The notes: generated from the sequence alone by a model not told the origin. A stretch of DNA of 15,151 bases from Gammaproteobacteria bacterium (GCA_012800475.1 JAAZJF010000217.1:1-15151), one strand, 5' to 3'. Shown: positions 6,116 to 13,502, counted from the first letter of the stretch. Made by a program: numbers and translations.

Positions 6116-6157
6116 TTATGGGGGAGCTACGGCTTCCCCATAACATTATTCAATTTG
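6116..6157 (+). terminator. Terminator hairpin of crcZ with cUACGg tetraloop
   Basis: A 12-bp stem (6116-6127 with 6132-6143; TTATGGGGGAGC against GCTTCCCCATAA, with one G-T pair) is closed by TACG. This gives C(UACG)G in the plus-strand RNA, the unusually stable UNCG class, which argues that the plus strand is the transcribed one. The following CATTATTCAATTTG is only moderately T-rich, so termination may be incomplete and some transcripts could run on into pcnB. Confidence 0.78.
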
Positions 6158-6226
6158 TACGCCCTCGCACTTAAGTCAATCCCACTCGCAAATCCAAATC
6201 CCTGCACAGCTTAAATGCTTTCTTCG

Positions 6227-6286
6227 TTCACCTCACCCCCCAGCGGTGATAGAATCTGTAGCATGATGTGCTATCAACACTATAAT
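6227..6286 (+). promoter_or_regulatory. Candidate sigma-70 promoters of pcnB
   Basis: TTCACC (6227-6232) and TAGAAT (6250-6255) are exactly 17 bases apart, a 4/6 and 5/6 match to the sigma-70 boxes. A second perfect -10, TATAAT, lies at 6281-6286 but lacks a good -35; an inverted repeat TAGCA/TGCTA (6259-6273) sits just before it. Either would give a 5' leader of about 100-135 bases before the preferred pcnB start. The region 6158-6396 otherwise contains no gene that I can support. Confidence 0.4.
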
Positions 6287-6396
6287 AATTCTTCTCGTTC
6301 AACCGCGCAGGCCGCACTGTACTCTTTGCCGCTGAAATTGCAGCGCGTCGCGTGTATGAATTTTACTTTTGTCGCGAGTCGCAAACAGGCCCTGCT

Positions 6397-7767
6397 ATGC
6401 TGAAAAAGCTTTTCAAACCCTTTCGTCTGCCACTGCAGCGTAAAGAGCCAGAACAACCTACAGTTCTGGACGCCCACGAGCACCGCTTAAGCTGTGCAGA
6501 CTTCAATCGCAACTCAGCGAATGTTGCCGTACGCTTACAACAAGCAGGCTTTGAGGCATATTTAGTGGGTGGCTGTGTACGTGACTCGCTGATTGGCGTC
6601 ACCCCTAAAGACTTTGATGTCGCGACCAGCGCTACACCTGAGCAGGTGCGGCATGAGTTCCGTAATTCACGCATTATCGGTCGACGCTTTAAGCTTGTGC
6701 ACGTCCATTTTGGTCGCGAATTAATTGAAGTAGCGACCTTTCGCAGCAACCACGAACAAGATCATGACGTAGCCAATAACGATCAATCGGCTCATGATGC
6801 CAGCGGTCGTATTCTGCGCGATAACGTTTATGGCACCATGGAAGACGACGCACAGCGCCGCGATTTCACCATGAATGCGCTGTATTTTGATGTCAGTAAC
6901 GACAAAGTCCATGATTACAGCACAGGTTTTGCGGATATCCAGCGCCGTTTAATTCGCCTGATTGGCGACCCTGAACAGCGTTATTTAGAAGACCCCGTGC
7001 GCATGCTACGTGCGATACGTTTCGCAGCTAAGCTTGACTTTGAAATTGAAGACAGTACCGCTGAGCCCATCCGCCGCTTAGCCTACTTGTTGCGGGATAT
7101 TCCATCAGCCCGTTTATATGAAGAAGTTCTTAAACTTTTTCTTAGCGGCTATGCAGTACGCACTTATGAGTTACTTTGTGCATACGATTTATTTGCTGAA
7201 CTCTTTCCTGGCACAGCCAAAGCGCTAATCAGAAACCCAACCAATGTTGACCGTTTATTACGCAATGCTTTTGAGAGCACTGACAAACGCGTGCAGACGA
7301 ACCGCCCTGTCACACCTGCATTTTTATTTGCAGCGCTGCTCTGGCCATCACTGACTGTACGCGCGATTGGCTTACAAAATGATGGCATGCCTGCGTTACC
7401 CGCAACACAAGAAGCCGCACACCAAGTGTTACTTGAACAGTTGCAACGCATTGCTGTACCTAAACGTTTTAGTATTCCTACCCGCGAGATCTGGGATATG
7501 CAAGAGCGCTTACCCCGTCGCTCAGGTAAGCGTGCCGATACCTTATTAGCTCACCCGCGCTTTCGTGCTGCGTATGATTTTTTATTGCTGCGTGAAAGCG
7601 CTGGCGAGCCCACTGAAGGTTTAGGCCAGTGGTGGACAGAATATCAAGACGCCAGCGACAGCCAGCGCCGCGATATGATCAGTAATTTATCGGGCAAAAG
7701 CGGCGCCGCGCCTCGCAAACGTAAGCGCAAACCACGCAGCCAAAAGTCTGTGCAAGGCCAAGAGTGA
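6397..7767 (+). CDS. pcnB: PcnB, poly(A) polymerase I
   Basis: PcnB adds poly(A) tails to RNA 3' ends, promoting RNA decay and turnover of small RNAs. The 456-residue product is a class II nucleotidyltransferase: LVGGCVRD (57-63) and KDFDVATSATPEQVR (71-85) hold the glycine motif and the catalytic aspartates (Asp72, Asp74), RRDFTMNALYFD (154-165) the next conserved block, and GDPEQRYLEDPVRMLRAIRF (190-209) the family signature. The C-terminus is highly basic (RKRKRKPRS), as in proteobacterial PcnB, for RNA binding. The frame is open back to a GTG at 6352. I chose the ATG at 6397 because Pseudomonas PcnB begins MLKKLF and an AGG lies seven bases upstream. folK overlaps the stop codon. The crcZ-pcnB-folK order is conserved in Pseudomonas. 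Confidence 0.97.
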   Translation: MLKKLFKPFRLPLQRKEPEQPTVLDAHEHRLSCADFNRNSANVAVRLQQAGFEAYLVGGCVRDSLIGVTPKDFDVATSATPEQVRHEFRNSRIIGRRFKLVHVHFGRELIEVATFRSNHEQDHDVANNDQSAHDASGRILRDNVYGTMEDDAQRRDFTMNALYFDVSNDKVHDYSTGFADIQRRLIRLIGDPEQRYLEDPVRMLRAIRFAAKLDFEIEDSTAEPIRRLAYLLRDIPSARLYEEVLKLFLSGYAVRTYELLCAYDLFAELFPGTAKALIRNPTNVDRLLRNAFESTDKRVQTNRPVTPAFLFAALLWPSLTVRAIGLQNDGMPALPATQEAAHQVLLEQLQRIAVPKRFSIPTREIWDMQERLPRRSGKRADTLLAHPRFRAAYDFLLLRESAGEPTEGLGQWWTEYQDASDSQRRDMISNLSGKSGAAPRKRKRKPRSQKSVQGQE

Positions 7768-8276
7768 TGGAACAAGTTTATATTGGTTTGGGCAGTAATC
7801 TGGCAGAACCGGTGCAGCAATTGGATGCTGCACTGAGCGCCTTAGCACAGCTACCCTCTACGCGCTTGGTTGCAACCTCAGCCTACTACTCAAGTGCGCC
7901 TTTAGGTCCCAGCGACCAACCGCGTTATACCAATGCTGCAGCGCATTTAGAAACAGACTTAATGCCCCATGATCTACTCGATCAACTGCAAGCCATAGAG
8001 CTGAACCAAGGTCGCCAACGCAAAGCTGAACGCTGGGGACCACGTACTCTTGATCTGGATGTGCTGCTGTTTGGTCAGCATATCTTGGATGATGAGCGTC
8101 TATGTGTGCCGCATTATCATATGCACGCCCGCCCTTTTGTTTTACTGCCGTTGGCTGAACTGTGCCCAACTGACTTTATCTTGGCCGACGGACGCAAGCT
8201 GGCTGATTTACTGCAGCAATGCCCAATCGACACCACCCTGCAGCGTTTGCACACACCGCAACTTTGCAGTGTTTAA
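7767..8276 (+). CDS. folK: FolK, 6-hydroxymethyl-7,8-dihydropterin pyrophosphokinase
   Basis: FolK (HPPK) transfers pyrophosphate from ATP to 6-hydroxymethyldihydropterin, the step before dihydropteroate synthase in folate synthesis. The 169-residue product begins MEQVYIGLGSNL, has the SAPLGPSDQPRYTNAA block, and the full HPPK signature ERWGPRTLDLDVLLFG (88-103) with the magnesium-binding aspartates Asp96 and Asp98. VPHYHMHARPFVLLPLAEL follows. The frame could also open at a GTG at 7764, but the ATG at 7767 overlaps the pcnB TGA as TGATG and gives the conserved N-terminus, so I chose it. This overlap implies translational coupling to pcnB. A leader of 100 bases then separates it from panB. 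Confidence 0.97.
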   Translation: MEQVYIGLGSNLAEPVQQLDAALSALAQLPSTRLVATSAYYSSAPLGPSDQPRYTNAAAHLETDLMPHDLLDQLQAIELNQGRQRKAERWGPRTLDLDVLLFGQHILDDERLCVPHYHMHARPFVLLPLAELCPTDFILADGRKLADLLQQCPIDTTLQRLHTPQLCSV

Positions 8277-8376
8277 CGGATCAATCCATATATAAATGGT
8301 TGACTTAAAGGCACGCCATCAGGACTATACCCGCCTTGATGCGAGTACCCCGCAGGTACTAAAGAGGACTTCCTAA
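8277..8376 (+). other. folK-panB intergenic leader with small inverted repeats
   Basis: The 100-base gap ahead of panB holds two small possible hairpins: AGTACC/GGTACT (about 8344-8359) just before the panB ribosome site, and CATCAGG/CCTTGATG (about 8318-8342, one bulge). The panB Shine-Dalgarno GAGGA lies eight bases before its ATG. No T-run or consensus promoter is evident, so the pcnB-folK transcript may continue into panB. Nothing here matches a riboswitch that I recognise. Confidence 0.3.
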
Positions 8377-9177
8377 ATGTCTGATGTGACTCTAACAACA
8401 TTATTAAAACTCAAGCAACGTGGTGAAAAAATCACCATGTTGACGTGCTATGACGCCACGTTTGCTGCGACAGCATGCGATGCCGGAATCGAAATCTTAC
8501 TGGTTGGCGATTCTTTAGGCATGGTTTTGCAAGGTCAAGACAGCACTTTACCCGTCACCATTGATGAAATGGTGTATCACACCGCATGCGTGAAACGCGG
8601 TAACAAGAATGCCCTGATTCTCAGCGACCTGCCCTTTATGAGCACCGCTACTCTTGAGCAAACGTACGCAAGCTGCGCGCAATTGATGCGTGCTGGTGCG
8701 CATATGGTCAAGCTTGAAGGCGGTGCTTGGCTGGCTGAGTCGGTGCGTTTACTGGCAGAACGTGGCATTCCAAGCTGCGTGCACTTAGGTCTGACACCCC
8801 AATCGGTCAATGTCTTTGGCGGATATAAGGTGCAAGGTCGCGGTGATGCCCAAGCGCAAAAAATGCTCGACGAAGCCGTTGCTCTTGAACAAGCGGGTGC
8901 GGCATTACTGCTGTTAGAGTGCGTCCCCAGCGAATTAACCGAGCGTATCAGTCATGCAGTTAGCATCCCTGTGATTGGGATTGGTGCAGGCCCAGGCGCT
9001 GACGGACAAGTTTTAGTGCTGCACGATATGCTGGGTCTGTCCCTCACGGGTCGCACGCCGAAATTTGTCCGCAATTTTATGCAAGACCAAAACAATATTA
9101 CTGACGCGATTCGCCTCTATGCCCGCTCAGTCAAAGACGTTTCATTCCCTGCTGCAGAGCATGAGTTCAGCGCATGA
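8377..9177 (+). CDS. panB: PanB, ketopantoate hydroxymethyltransferase
   Basis: PanB makes ketopantoate from 2-ketoisovalerate and methylenetetrahydrofolate, the first committed step to pantothenate and coenzyme A. The 266-residue TIM-barrel product (E. coli 264) keeps the magnesium ligands Asp45 (VGDSLGMV), Asp84 (LSDLPF) and Glu114 (KLEGG), the catalytic Glu181 (LLLECVP), and the typical MLTCYDATFA, GLTPQSVNVFGGYKVQGR and IPVIGIGAGPGADGQVLVLH blocks. All are at positions aligned with the E. coli enzyme, which supports the chosen ATG; GAGGA stands eight bases before it. The stop codon overlaps the panC start by four bases (ATGA). The upstream folK product is also in folate metabolism, the source of PanB's one-carbon donor. 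Confidence 0.98.
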   Translation: MSDVTLTTLLKLKQRGEKITMLTCYDATFAATACDAGIEILLVGDSLGMVLQGQDSTLPVTIDEMVYHTACVKRGNKNALILSDLPFMSTATLEQTYASCAQLMRAGAHMVKLEGGAWLAESVRLLAERGIPSCVHLGLTPQSVNVFGGYKVQGRGDAQAQKMLDEAVALEQAGAALLLLECVPSELTERISHAVSIPVIGIGAGPGADGQVLVLHDMLGLSLTGRTPKFVRNFMQDQNNITDAIRLYARSVKDVSFPAAEHEFSA

Positions 9178-10022
9178 ATACCATCAATTGCGTAGCACAG
9201 TTACGTACAGCCGTTGCTCAGGCACGTGCCGCCGGTCAACGTATTGCTTTTGTCCCGACAATGGGTAATTTACATGCCGGCCACATCGCTTTGATCACAC
9301 AGGCTGTGGCACGCGCTGACTTTGTCGTGGCCAGTATTTTTGTTAATCCATTGCAGTTTGGTCCCAATGAAGACCTTGACAGCTATCCACGCACCTTGGC
9401 TGCAGATCAAAATAAATTAACCGACGCGGGTTGCAATCTATTATTTACACCTGTGGTAGAAGACATTTATCCTGACGGCATGGCTGAGCACACTATTGTC
9501 AGTGTACCGGGTGTCTCCAGTGGTTTATGTGGTGGCAGCCGTCCGGGGCATTTTGATGGTGTGTCGACTATTGTTTGCAAACTGCTCAATATGGTGCAGC
9601 CTGATCTGGCTCTATTTGGCGAAAAAGATTACCAGCAGCTGGCTGTGATCCGTAAAATGGTCTCTGATCTAAGTATGCCCATAGAAATTTGCGGTGTACC
9701 TATAGTGCGCGATACAGACGGCCTCGCATTATCATCCAGAAATGGGTATCTTAGCGCGCAACAACGTGCTAATGCGCCTGCTTTACAGCAATGTATGCAC
9801 AGCGTTAAAGCACATATAATAAAGGGTAACCGTGATTACGCAGCGCTCTTCGCACAGTTTGATACGGACTTACAGGACGCAGGCTTTCGCCTCGACTATG
9901 TAGAGTTACGTGACGCACTCAACTTAGAAGTTGCTCACGCTGATAGCCGCCATATGGTTTTATTAGCCGCCGCCTATCTGGGCACCACACGCCTGATCGA
10001 CAACCTGATCATTGATCTGTAA
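9174..10022 (+). CDS. panC: PanC, pantothenate synthetase (pantoate--beta-alanine ligase)
   Basis: PanC joins pantoate and beta-alanine with ATP through a pantoyl-adenylate. The 282-residue product (E. coli 283) has the FVPTMGNLHAGHIAL motif with the HxGH sequence HAGH (34-37), NPLQFGPNEDL (58-68), CGGSRPGHFDGVSTIV (119-134), GEKDYQQL (149-156), and the KMSKS-like ALSSRNGYL (185-193). It begins inside the last codons of panB (ATGA overlap), implying coupled translation. The panD gene, whose product supplies beta-alanine, starts 54 bases later, so the three pantothenate genes form one unit. No panE or ilvC homologue for ketopantoate reduction is in the window. Confidence 0.98.
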   Translation: MNTINCVAQLRTAVAQARAAGQRIAFVPTMGNLHAGHIALITQAVARADFVVASIFVNPLQFGPNEDLDSYPRTLAADQNKLTDAGCNLLFTPVVEDIYPDGMAEHTIVSVPGVSSGLCGGSRPGHFDGVSTIVCKLLNMVQPDLALFGEKDYQQLAVIRKMVSDLSMPIEICGVPIVRDTDGLALSSRNGYLSAQQRANAPALQQCMHSVKAHIIKGNRDYAALFAQFDTDLQDAGFRLDYVELRDALNLEVAHADSRHMVLLAAAYLGTTRLIDNLIIDL

Positions 10023-10076
10023 TAACGACAGACGTTGAGTACTGATGTGCCACGTCAAGTCGAAGAGGAAAACACC

Positions 10077-10457
10077 ATGCAAACTACACTGCTCAAAGCT
10101 AAATTGCACCGAGCTGTCGCTACCCACGCCGTCGTTGATTACGAAGGTTCATGCGCTATTGATGGCGATTGGTTGGATATGTCAGGCATTCGTGAATACG
10201 AGCAAATCGACATTTATAACGTCACCAATGGTGAGCGTTTTACCACCTACGCCATTCGTGGTGAAGCGGGTTCTAAAATTATTTCCGTCAACGGCGCAGC
10301 CGCACACAAAGCTGCGGTGGGTGATGTTTTAATTATCTGTGCATACTGCATTTATGATGAAAGTGAGCTGGCGACCCACAAGCCAAGCCTGCTGTATATG
10401 GCGGCTGACGGTTCATTGAGCCACAGCAGCAATGCGATTCCAATTCAGCTAGCCTAA
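10077..10457 (+). CDS. panD: PanD, aspartate 1-decarboxylase proenzyme
   Basis: PanD decarboxylates L-aspartate to beta-alanine for PanC. The 126-residue product has exactly the E. coli length. It self-cleaves between Gly24 and Ser25 (VVDYEGSCAID, 19-29) to form the catalytic pyruvoyl group; both residues are present. LLKAKLHRAVAT near the start and the YDESELATHKP region near the C-terminus are typical. The frame extends back to a TTG at 10035, but the ATG at 10077 gives the canonical MQTTLLKAKLHRA start and has GAGGA seven bases upstream. It follows panC by 54 bases. Activation of PanD in enterobacteria needs PanM/PanZ, but pseudomonad types generally mature without it; which applies here is not visible. 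Confidence 0.98.
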   Translation: MQTTLLKAKLHRAVATHAVVDYEGSCAIDGDWLDMSGIREYEQIDIYNVTNGERFTTYAIRGEAGSKIISVNGAAAHKAAVGDVLIICAYCIYDESELATHKPSLLYMAADGSLSHSSNAIPIQLA

Positions 10458-10475
10458 GGCGCTGTGATTGAATGC

Positions 10476-10496
10476 TGGGTGGAGCTTCTCCACCCA
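10476..10496 (+). terminator. Short hairpin between panD and pgi, possible weak terminator
   Basis: A perfect 9-bp stem TGGGTGGAG/CTCCACCCA (10476-10484 with 10488-10496) closes on a 3-base loop, 18 bases past the panD stop and 24 bases before the pgi start. No T-run follows (CTCTAACC). It may cause partial termination or protect the panBCD mRNA end rather than stop transcription. The pgi gene has no separate promoter that I can recognise in the gap. Confidence 0.45.
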
Positions 10497-10520
10497 CTCT
10501 AACCATGGATGTTGAGCCGC

Positions 10521-12185
10521 ATGACACACTACACACACCCCCAAGATGCCGCTCAACACACCGCGTGGCAACAACTGATACAACAACGCGAAACGATGCA
10601 AAACTTTCGCATGCAAGATGCTTTTGCTGCAGACCCCCAGCGCTTTCAGCGTTTCTCGTTAAACCATGATGGCCTGTTACTGGATTTCTCCAAAAACCTA
10701 TTGGATGACACCACGCTCGATTTATTGATGCAACTGGCTGAACAAAGCCAATTGCAAGCAGCCATTCAAGCGTTATTTAATGGCGATCCGGTGAATGCTT
10801 CAGAGCAACGCCCCGCATTACATACCGCGTTACGCCGCCCCATTGGTGATAGTTTAGTCATCGACGGTGAAGATTTAATCCCCCAGATTCACGATGTCCT
10901 CAACACCATGACCGAAATGGTCAACCGTATTCATAACGGTTTGTGGCGTGGCTACAGTGAAAAACCCATTACTGATATCGTCAATATTGGTATTGGCGGC
11001 TCGTTTTTAGGCCCGCAACTGGTTTCCGAAGCGCTACTGCCCTTTGCTCAGCAAGGTGTGCACTGCCATTTCTTAGCTAATATTGATGGCAGTGAGTTTC
11101 ACGAACTGAGCAGCAGTTTAGATGCGCAAACCACTTTATTTATTGTTTCTAGCAAGTCATTTAATACGCTAGAAACCTTAAAAAATGCACAAGCTGCACG
11201 CAGTTGGTATCTCGCTCAAGGCGGCACCGAGGCCTGCGTCGACCGTCACTTTATCGCCGTCTCCAGTAACGTCAGCGCTGCTATCAAGTTTGGCATTGCC
11301 CCTGAAAATATTTTACCCATCTGGGACTGGGTCGGCGGACGTTACTCGTTGTGGTCCGCCATTGGTTTACCCATTGCGCTATCGATTGGTATGTCCAACT
11401 TTAAAGAGTTATTGGCCGGCGCTTGGGGCATGGATCAGCACTTCCAAGAAGCGCCTTTCGCAGAAAATATGCCCGTTATTCTCGCCATGCTGGGTATTTG
11501 GTACAGCGATTTTTGGGATGCACAAAGTCATGCTATTTTGCCCTACGACCACTACTTACGTAACTTCACTCAGCACTTGCAACAGCTGGATATGGAGTCC
11601 AACGGTAAACACGTGCGCCAAGATGGAACTCCGCTCAGCTATAACAGCGGCTCAGTTATCTGGGGTGGCGTAGGTTGTAATGGCCAGCATGCTTACCATC
11701 AGCTATTACATCAAGGTACCTTAATGGTGCCCGCCGACTTTATTGTACCGGTCGTCAGTCACAATCAAATTGCTGATCACCACCAATGGCTCTATGCCAA
11801 CTGTCTATCGCAAAGCCAAGCATTAATGCAGGGTAAAAGCCACGCACAAGCCGCGCAAGAACTGCGTGACCAAGGCCTCGAAGAAAGCGAAGTACAACGC
11901 TTAGCCCCCCACAAAGAAATCCCTGGCAATCGCCCCAGCAACACCTTGGTGCTGGAACGCGTATGCCCACGCCGCCTCGGCGCACTGATTGCATTGTATG
12001 AGCATAAAGTGTTTGTCCAAAGTGTCGTTTGGGGCACCAATGCGTTTGATCAATGGGGCGTAGAGCTGGGTAAAATCTTGGGCGAAGATGTTTACCAGCG
12101 TTTAACTAAACAAGCTCCCAGCAGCGAAACAGATGCTTCGACACAAGGTTTGATTAACTTTTTTAGAAACCGTCATCGCGGCTAA
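10521..12185 (+). CDS. pgi: Pgi, glucose-6-phosphate isomerase
   Basis: Pgi interconverts glucose 6-phosphate and fructose 6-phosphate; in pseudomonads, which lack 6-phosphofructokinase, it works mainly in gluconeogenesis and the Entner-Doudoroff cycle. From the ATG at 10521 the product is 554 residues, the P. aeruginosa length. Visible elements are the sugar-phosphate site VNIGIGGSFLGPQL (154-167), SSKSFNTLETLKNA (210-223), the signature DWVGGRYSLWSAIGLP (269-284), the catalytic Glu359 (DMESNGK), His390 (CNGQHAYHQ) and Lys518 (FDQWGVELGK). These sit four positions past E. coli Glu355/His386/Lys514. An in-frame ATG at 10509 would add only MLSR; the MTHYTHP start is preferred but the ribosome site is weak for both. 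Its 3' end is followed by a stem-loop. Confidence 0.97.
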   Translation: MTHYTHPQDAAQHTAWQQLIQQRETMQNFRMQDAFAADPQRFQRFSLNHDGLLLDFSKNLLDDTTLDLLMQLAEQSQLQAAIQALFNGDPVNASEQRPALHTALRRPIGDSLVIDGEDLIPQIHDVLNTMTEMVNRIHNGLWRGYSEKPITDIVNIGIGGSFLGPQLVSEALLPFAQQGVHCHFLANIDGSEFHELSSSLDAQTTLFIVSSKSFNTLETLKNAQAARSWYLAQGGTEACVDRHFIAVSSNVSAAIKFGIAPENILPIWDWVGGRYSLWSAIGLPIALSIGMSNFKELLAGAWGMDQHFQEAPFAENMPVILAMLGIWYSDFWDAQSHAILPYDHYLRNFTQHLQQLDMESNGKHVRQDGTPLSYNSGSVIWGGVGCNGQHAYHQLLHQGTLMVPADFIVPVVSHNQIADHHQWLYANCLSQSQALMQGKSHAQAAQELRDQGLEESEVQRLAPHKEIPGNRPSNTLVLERVCPRRLGALIALYEHKVFVQSVVWGTNAFDQWGVELGKILGEDVYQRLTKQAPSSETDASTQGLINFFRNRHRG

Positions 12186-12215
12186 TCACTTGAGCCTTAA
12201 GCTGATTTTTAATAG

Positions 12216-12253
12216 GCACGGAGCACAACCATAACAACAGTACTGCTCCGTGC
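12216..12253 (+). terminator. Stem-loop between pgi and the thiolase gene
   Basis: A perfect 10-bp stem GCACGGAGCA/TGCTCCGTGC (12216-12225 with 12244-12253) carries an 18-base loop and is followed by GTCTTTCCCTG. It lies 30 bases past the pgi stop and 29 bases before the thiolase start. It may terminate pgi transcripts, but the tail is weak and the loop unusually large. The loop includes ATAACAACAGT, an A-rich string resembling an Hfq/Crc site, so a regulatory leader for the thiolase mRNA is an alternative reading. Confidence 0.45.
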
Positions 12254-12282
12254 GTCTTTCCCTGTAGTAGAAGGATAAACCG

Positions 12283-13461
12283 ATGCATGAAGTCGTTATT
12301 GTTGCTGCCACTCGTACTGCCGTTGGCAGCTTCCAAGGCAGTTTAGCCCAGATTCCAGCGCCGCAATTAGGCGCTATTGTTGTGCGCAGCCTCTTGGAAA
12401 AAACAGGCGTTGCACCCGAGCAAATCGATGAAGTTATTCTTGGCCAAGTTCTGACAGCAGGCAGCGGCCAAAACCCTGCACGCCAAACAGCAGTGCATGC
12501 TGGCCTACCCTTTAGCACGGCAGCCTTTACTCTCAATAAAGTCTGTGGCTCGGGCCTTAAAGCGCTGCATTTAGCGGCACAAGCGATTCGTTGCGGTGAT
12601 GCGCACGTGATTATCGCCGGCGGCCAAGAAAACATGAGCTTGTCACCCTATGTGATGCCAGGTGTACGCACGGGCCTGCGTATGGGGCATGCACAGGTTG
12701 TCGATACGATGATAACTGACGGTTTATGGGACGCCTTTAATGATATACATATGGGCATCACGGCAGAGAACCTAGTTGATCAGTATCAACTCACGCGTGA
12801 GCAACAAGATGCTTTCGCTGCTGCCTCACAAGATAAAGCCAATGCGGCTATTGCTGCAGGTCGTTTTGTTGATGAAATCACGCCTGTGAGTATTCCACAG
12901 CGCAAAGGTGAGCCCGTTATATTTGCCACTGACGAACAACCCCGCGCCGGCACAAGTGCTGAATCACTGGCTAAATTACGCCCTGCTTTTAAGAAAGATG
13001 GCAGTGTCACCGCCGGCAACGCCTCCACGCTTAATGATGGTGCAGCGGCCGTGATGTTGATGAGCGCACAGAAAGCTCAAGCCTTAGGCTTACCCGTATT
13101 AGCTCGCATTGCGGCCTATGCCAGTGCCGGTGTTGATCCAACAATTATGGGGATTGGTCCTGTCGCAGCAACACAAAAGTGCTTAAGCAAAGCAGGCTGG
13201 AGCATTGCCGACTTAGATCTGATCGAAGCCAACGAAGCCTTTGCCGCGCAAGCTTTAAGCGTGAACCACGAGTTGGGCTGGGATACCGCAAAAGTGAACG
13301 TCAATGGTGGTGCTATTGCCATTGGCCACCCCATTGGTGCTTCAGGTTGCCGTATCTTAGTCACCTTGCTGCATGAAATGCTGCGTCGTGATGCTAAAAA
13401 AGGCTTGGCCACACTCTGCATTGGTGGTGGTCAAGGTGTCGCTTTAGCCATCGAACGCTAA
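12283..13461 (+). CDS. atoB: Acetyl-CoA C-acetyltransferase (AtoB/PhaA-type thiolase)
   Basis: A 392-residue class II thiolase that reversibly condenses two acetyl-CoA to acetoacetyl-CoA. The length and start (MHEVVIVAATRTAVGSFQG) are typical of biosynthetic thiolases. Catalytic residues are present: nucleophile Cys88 (NKVCGSGLKA), His349 (GHPIGASG) and Cys379 (CIGGGQG), close to Cys89/His348/Cys378 of Zoogloea thiolase. NPARQ (64-68), GGQENMS, VTAGNASTLNDGA and EANEAFAAQ are further family blocks. AAGGA lies seven bases before the ATG. Neighbours do not reveal whether it serves polyhydroxybutyrate synthesis, ketone-body or fatty-acid use: no phaB, phaC or CoA-transferase gene is seen. A role in degradation would fit the Crc-like A-rich leader. 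The atoB name is by resemblance; phaA is the alternative. Confidence 0.95.
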   Translation: MHEVVIVAATRTAVGSFQGSLAQIPAPQLGAIVVRSLLEKTGVAPEQIDEVILGQVLTAGSGQNPARQTAVHAGLPFSTAAFTLNKVCGSGLKALHLAAQAIRCGDAHVIIAGGQENMSLSPYVMPGVRTGLRMGHAQVVDTMITDGLWDAFNDIHMGITAENLVDQYQLTREQQDAFAAASQDKANAAIAAGRFVDEITPVSIPQRKGEPVIFATDEQPRAGTSAESLAKLRPAFKKDGSVTAGNASTLNDGAAAVMLMSAQKAQALGLPVLARIAAYASAGVDPTIMGIGPVAATQKCLSKAGWSIADLDLIEANEAFAAQALSVNHELGWDTAKVNVNGGAIAIGHPIGASGCRILVTLLHEMLRRDAKKGLATLCIGGGQGVALAIER

Positions 13462-13474
13462 GGCACTCTCTCTG

Positions 13475-13502
13475 TGCTGCCTGCACTCCACAGCAGGCAG
13501 CA
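13475..13502 (+). terminator. Terminator candidate behind the thiolase gene
   Basis: A perfect 10-bp stem TGCTGCCTGC/GCAGGCAGCA (13475-13484 with 13493-13502) with an 8-base loop starts 14 bases past the thiolase stop codon. The tail ACTCATCCTTATAA is only moderately T-rich. Position and stem strength favour an intrinsic or Rho-assisted terminator separating the thiolase from the next gene. Confidence 0.62.

Larger units (their letters stand above)
5798..6157 (+). ncRNA. crcZ: CrcZ small RNA, Hfq/Crc-sequestering regulator of catabolite repression
   Basis: In Pseudomonas, CrcZ is a sigma-54/CbrB-dependent RNA of roughly 350-400 nt whose A-rich CA motifs bind Hfq (with Crc) and so lift translational repression of catabolic genes. 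The evidence here is: position immediately upstream of pcnB-folK-panBC, as in Pseudomonas; a -24/-12 promoter ending about 12 bases before the start; a CbrB-like site array; a 5' end GUACAACAACAAUAA; eight A-rich motifs of the AAYAAYAA type spread along the molecule; a stem-loop AACAACTC/GAGTTGTT (6027-6034 with 6040-6047); and a terminator-like hairpin giving a length of about 360 nt. No credible reading frame with a ribosome site is present. The odd point is the missing upstream cbrAB. A paralogue such as CrcY cannot be fully excluded, but the pcnB neighbour favours CrcZ. Both ends are predicted. Confidence 0.86.

Noticed and set aside
6352..6396. N-terminal extension of pcnB from a GTG
   Set aside because: The extra 15 residues (MYEFYFCRESQTGPA) are outside the conserved protein and lack a ribosome site; the ATG at 6397 gives the usual MLKKLF start.
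8392..8405. AACAACATTATTAA at the start of panB as a Crc/Hfq target
   Set aside because: Only two good A-R-N triplets before the pattern breaks, and pantothenate synthesis is not an expected target of catabolite repression; too weak.
10035..10076. N-terminal extension of panD from a TTG
   Set aside because: PanD is 126 residues when started at 10077, exactly the family length, and a GAGGA precedes that ATG; the extension contains the ribosome site itself.
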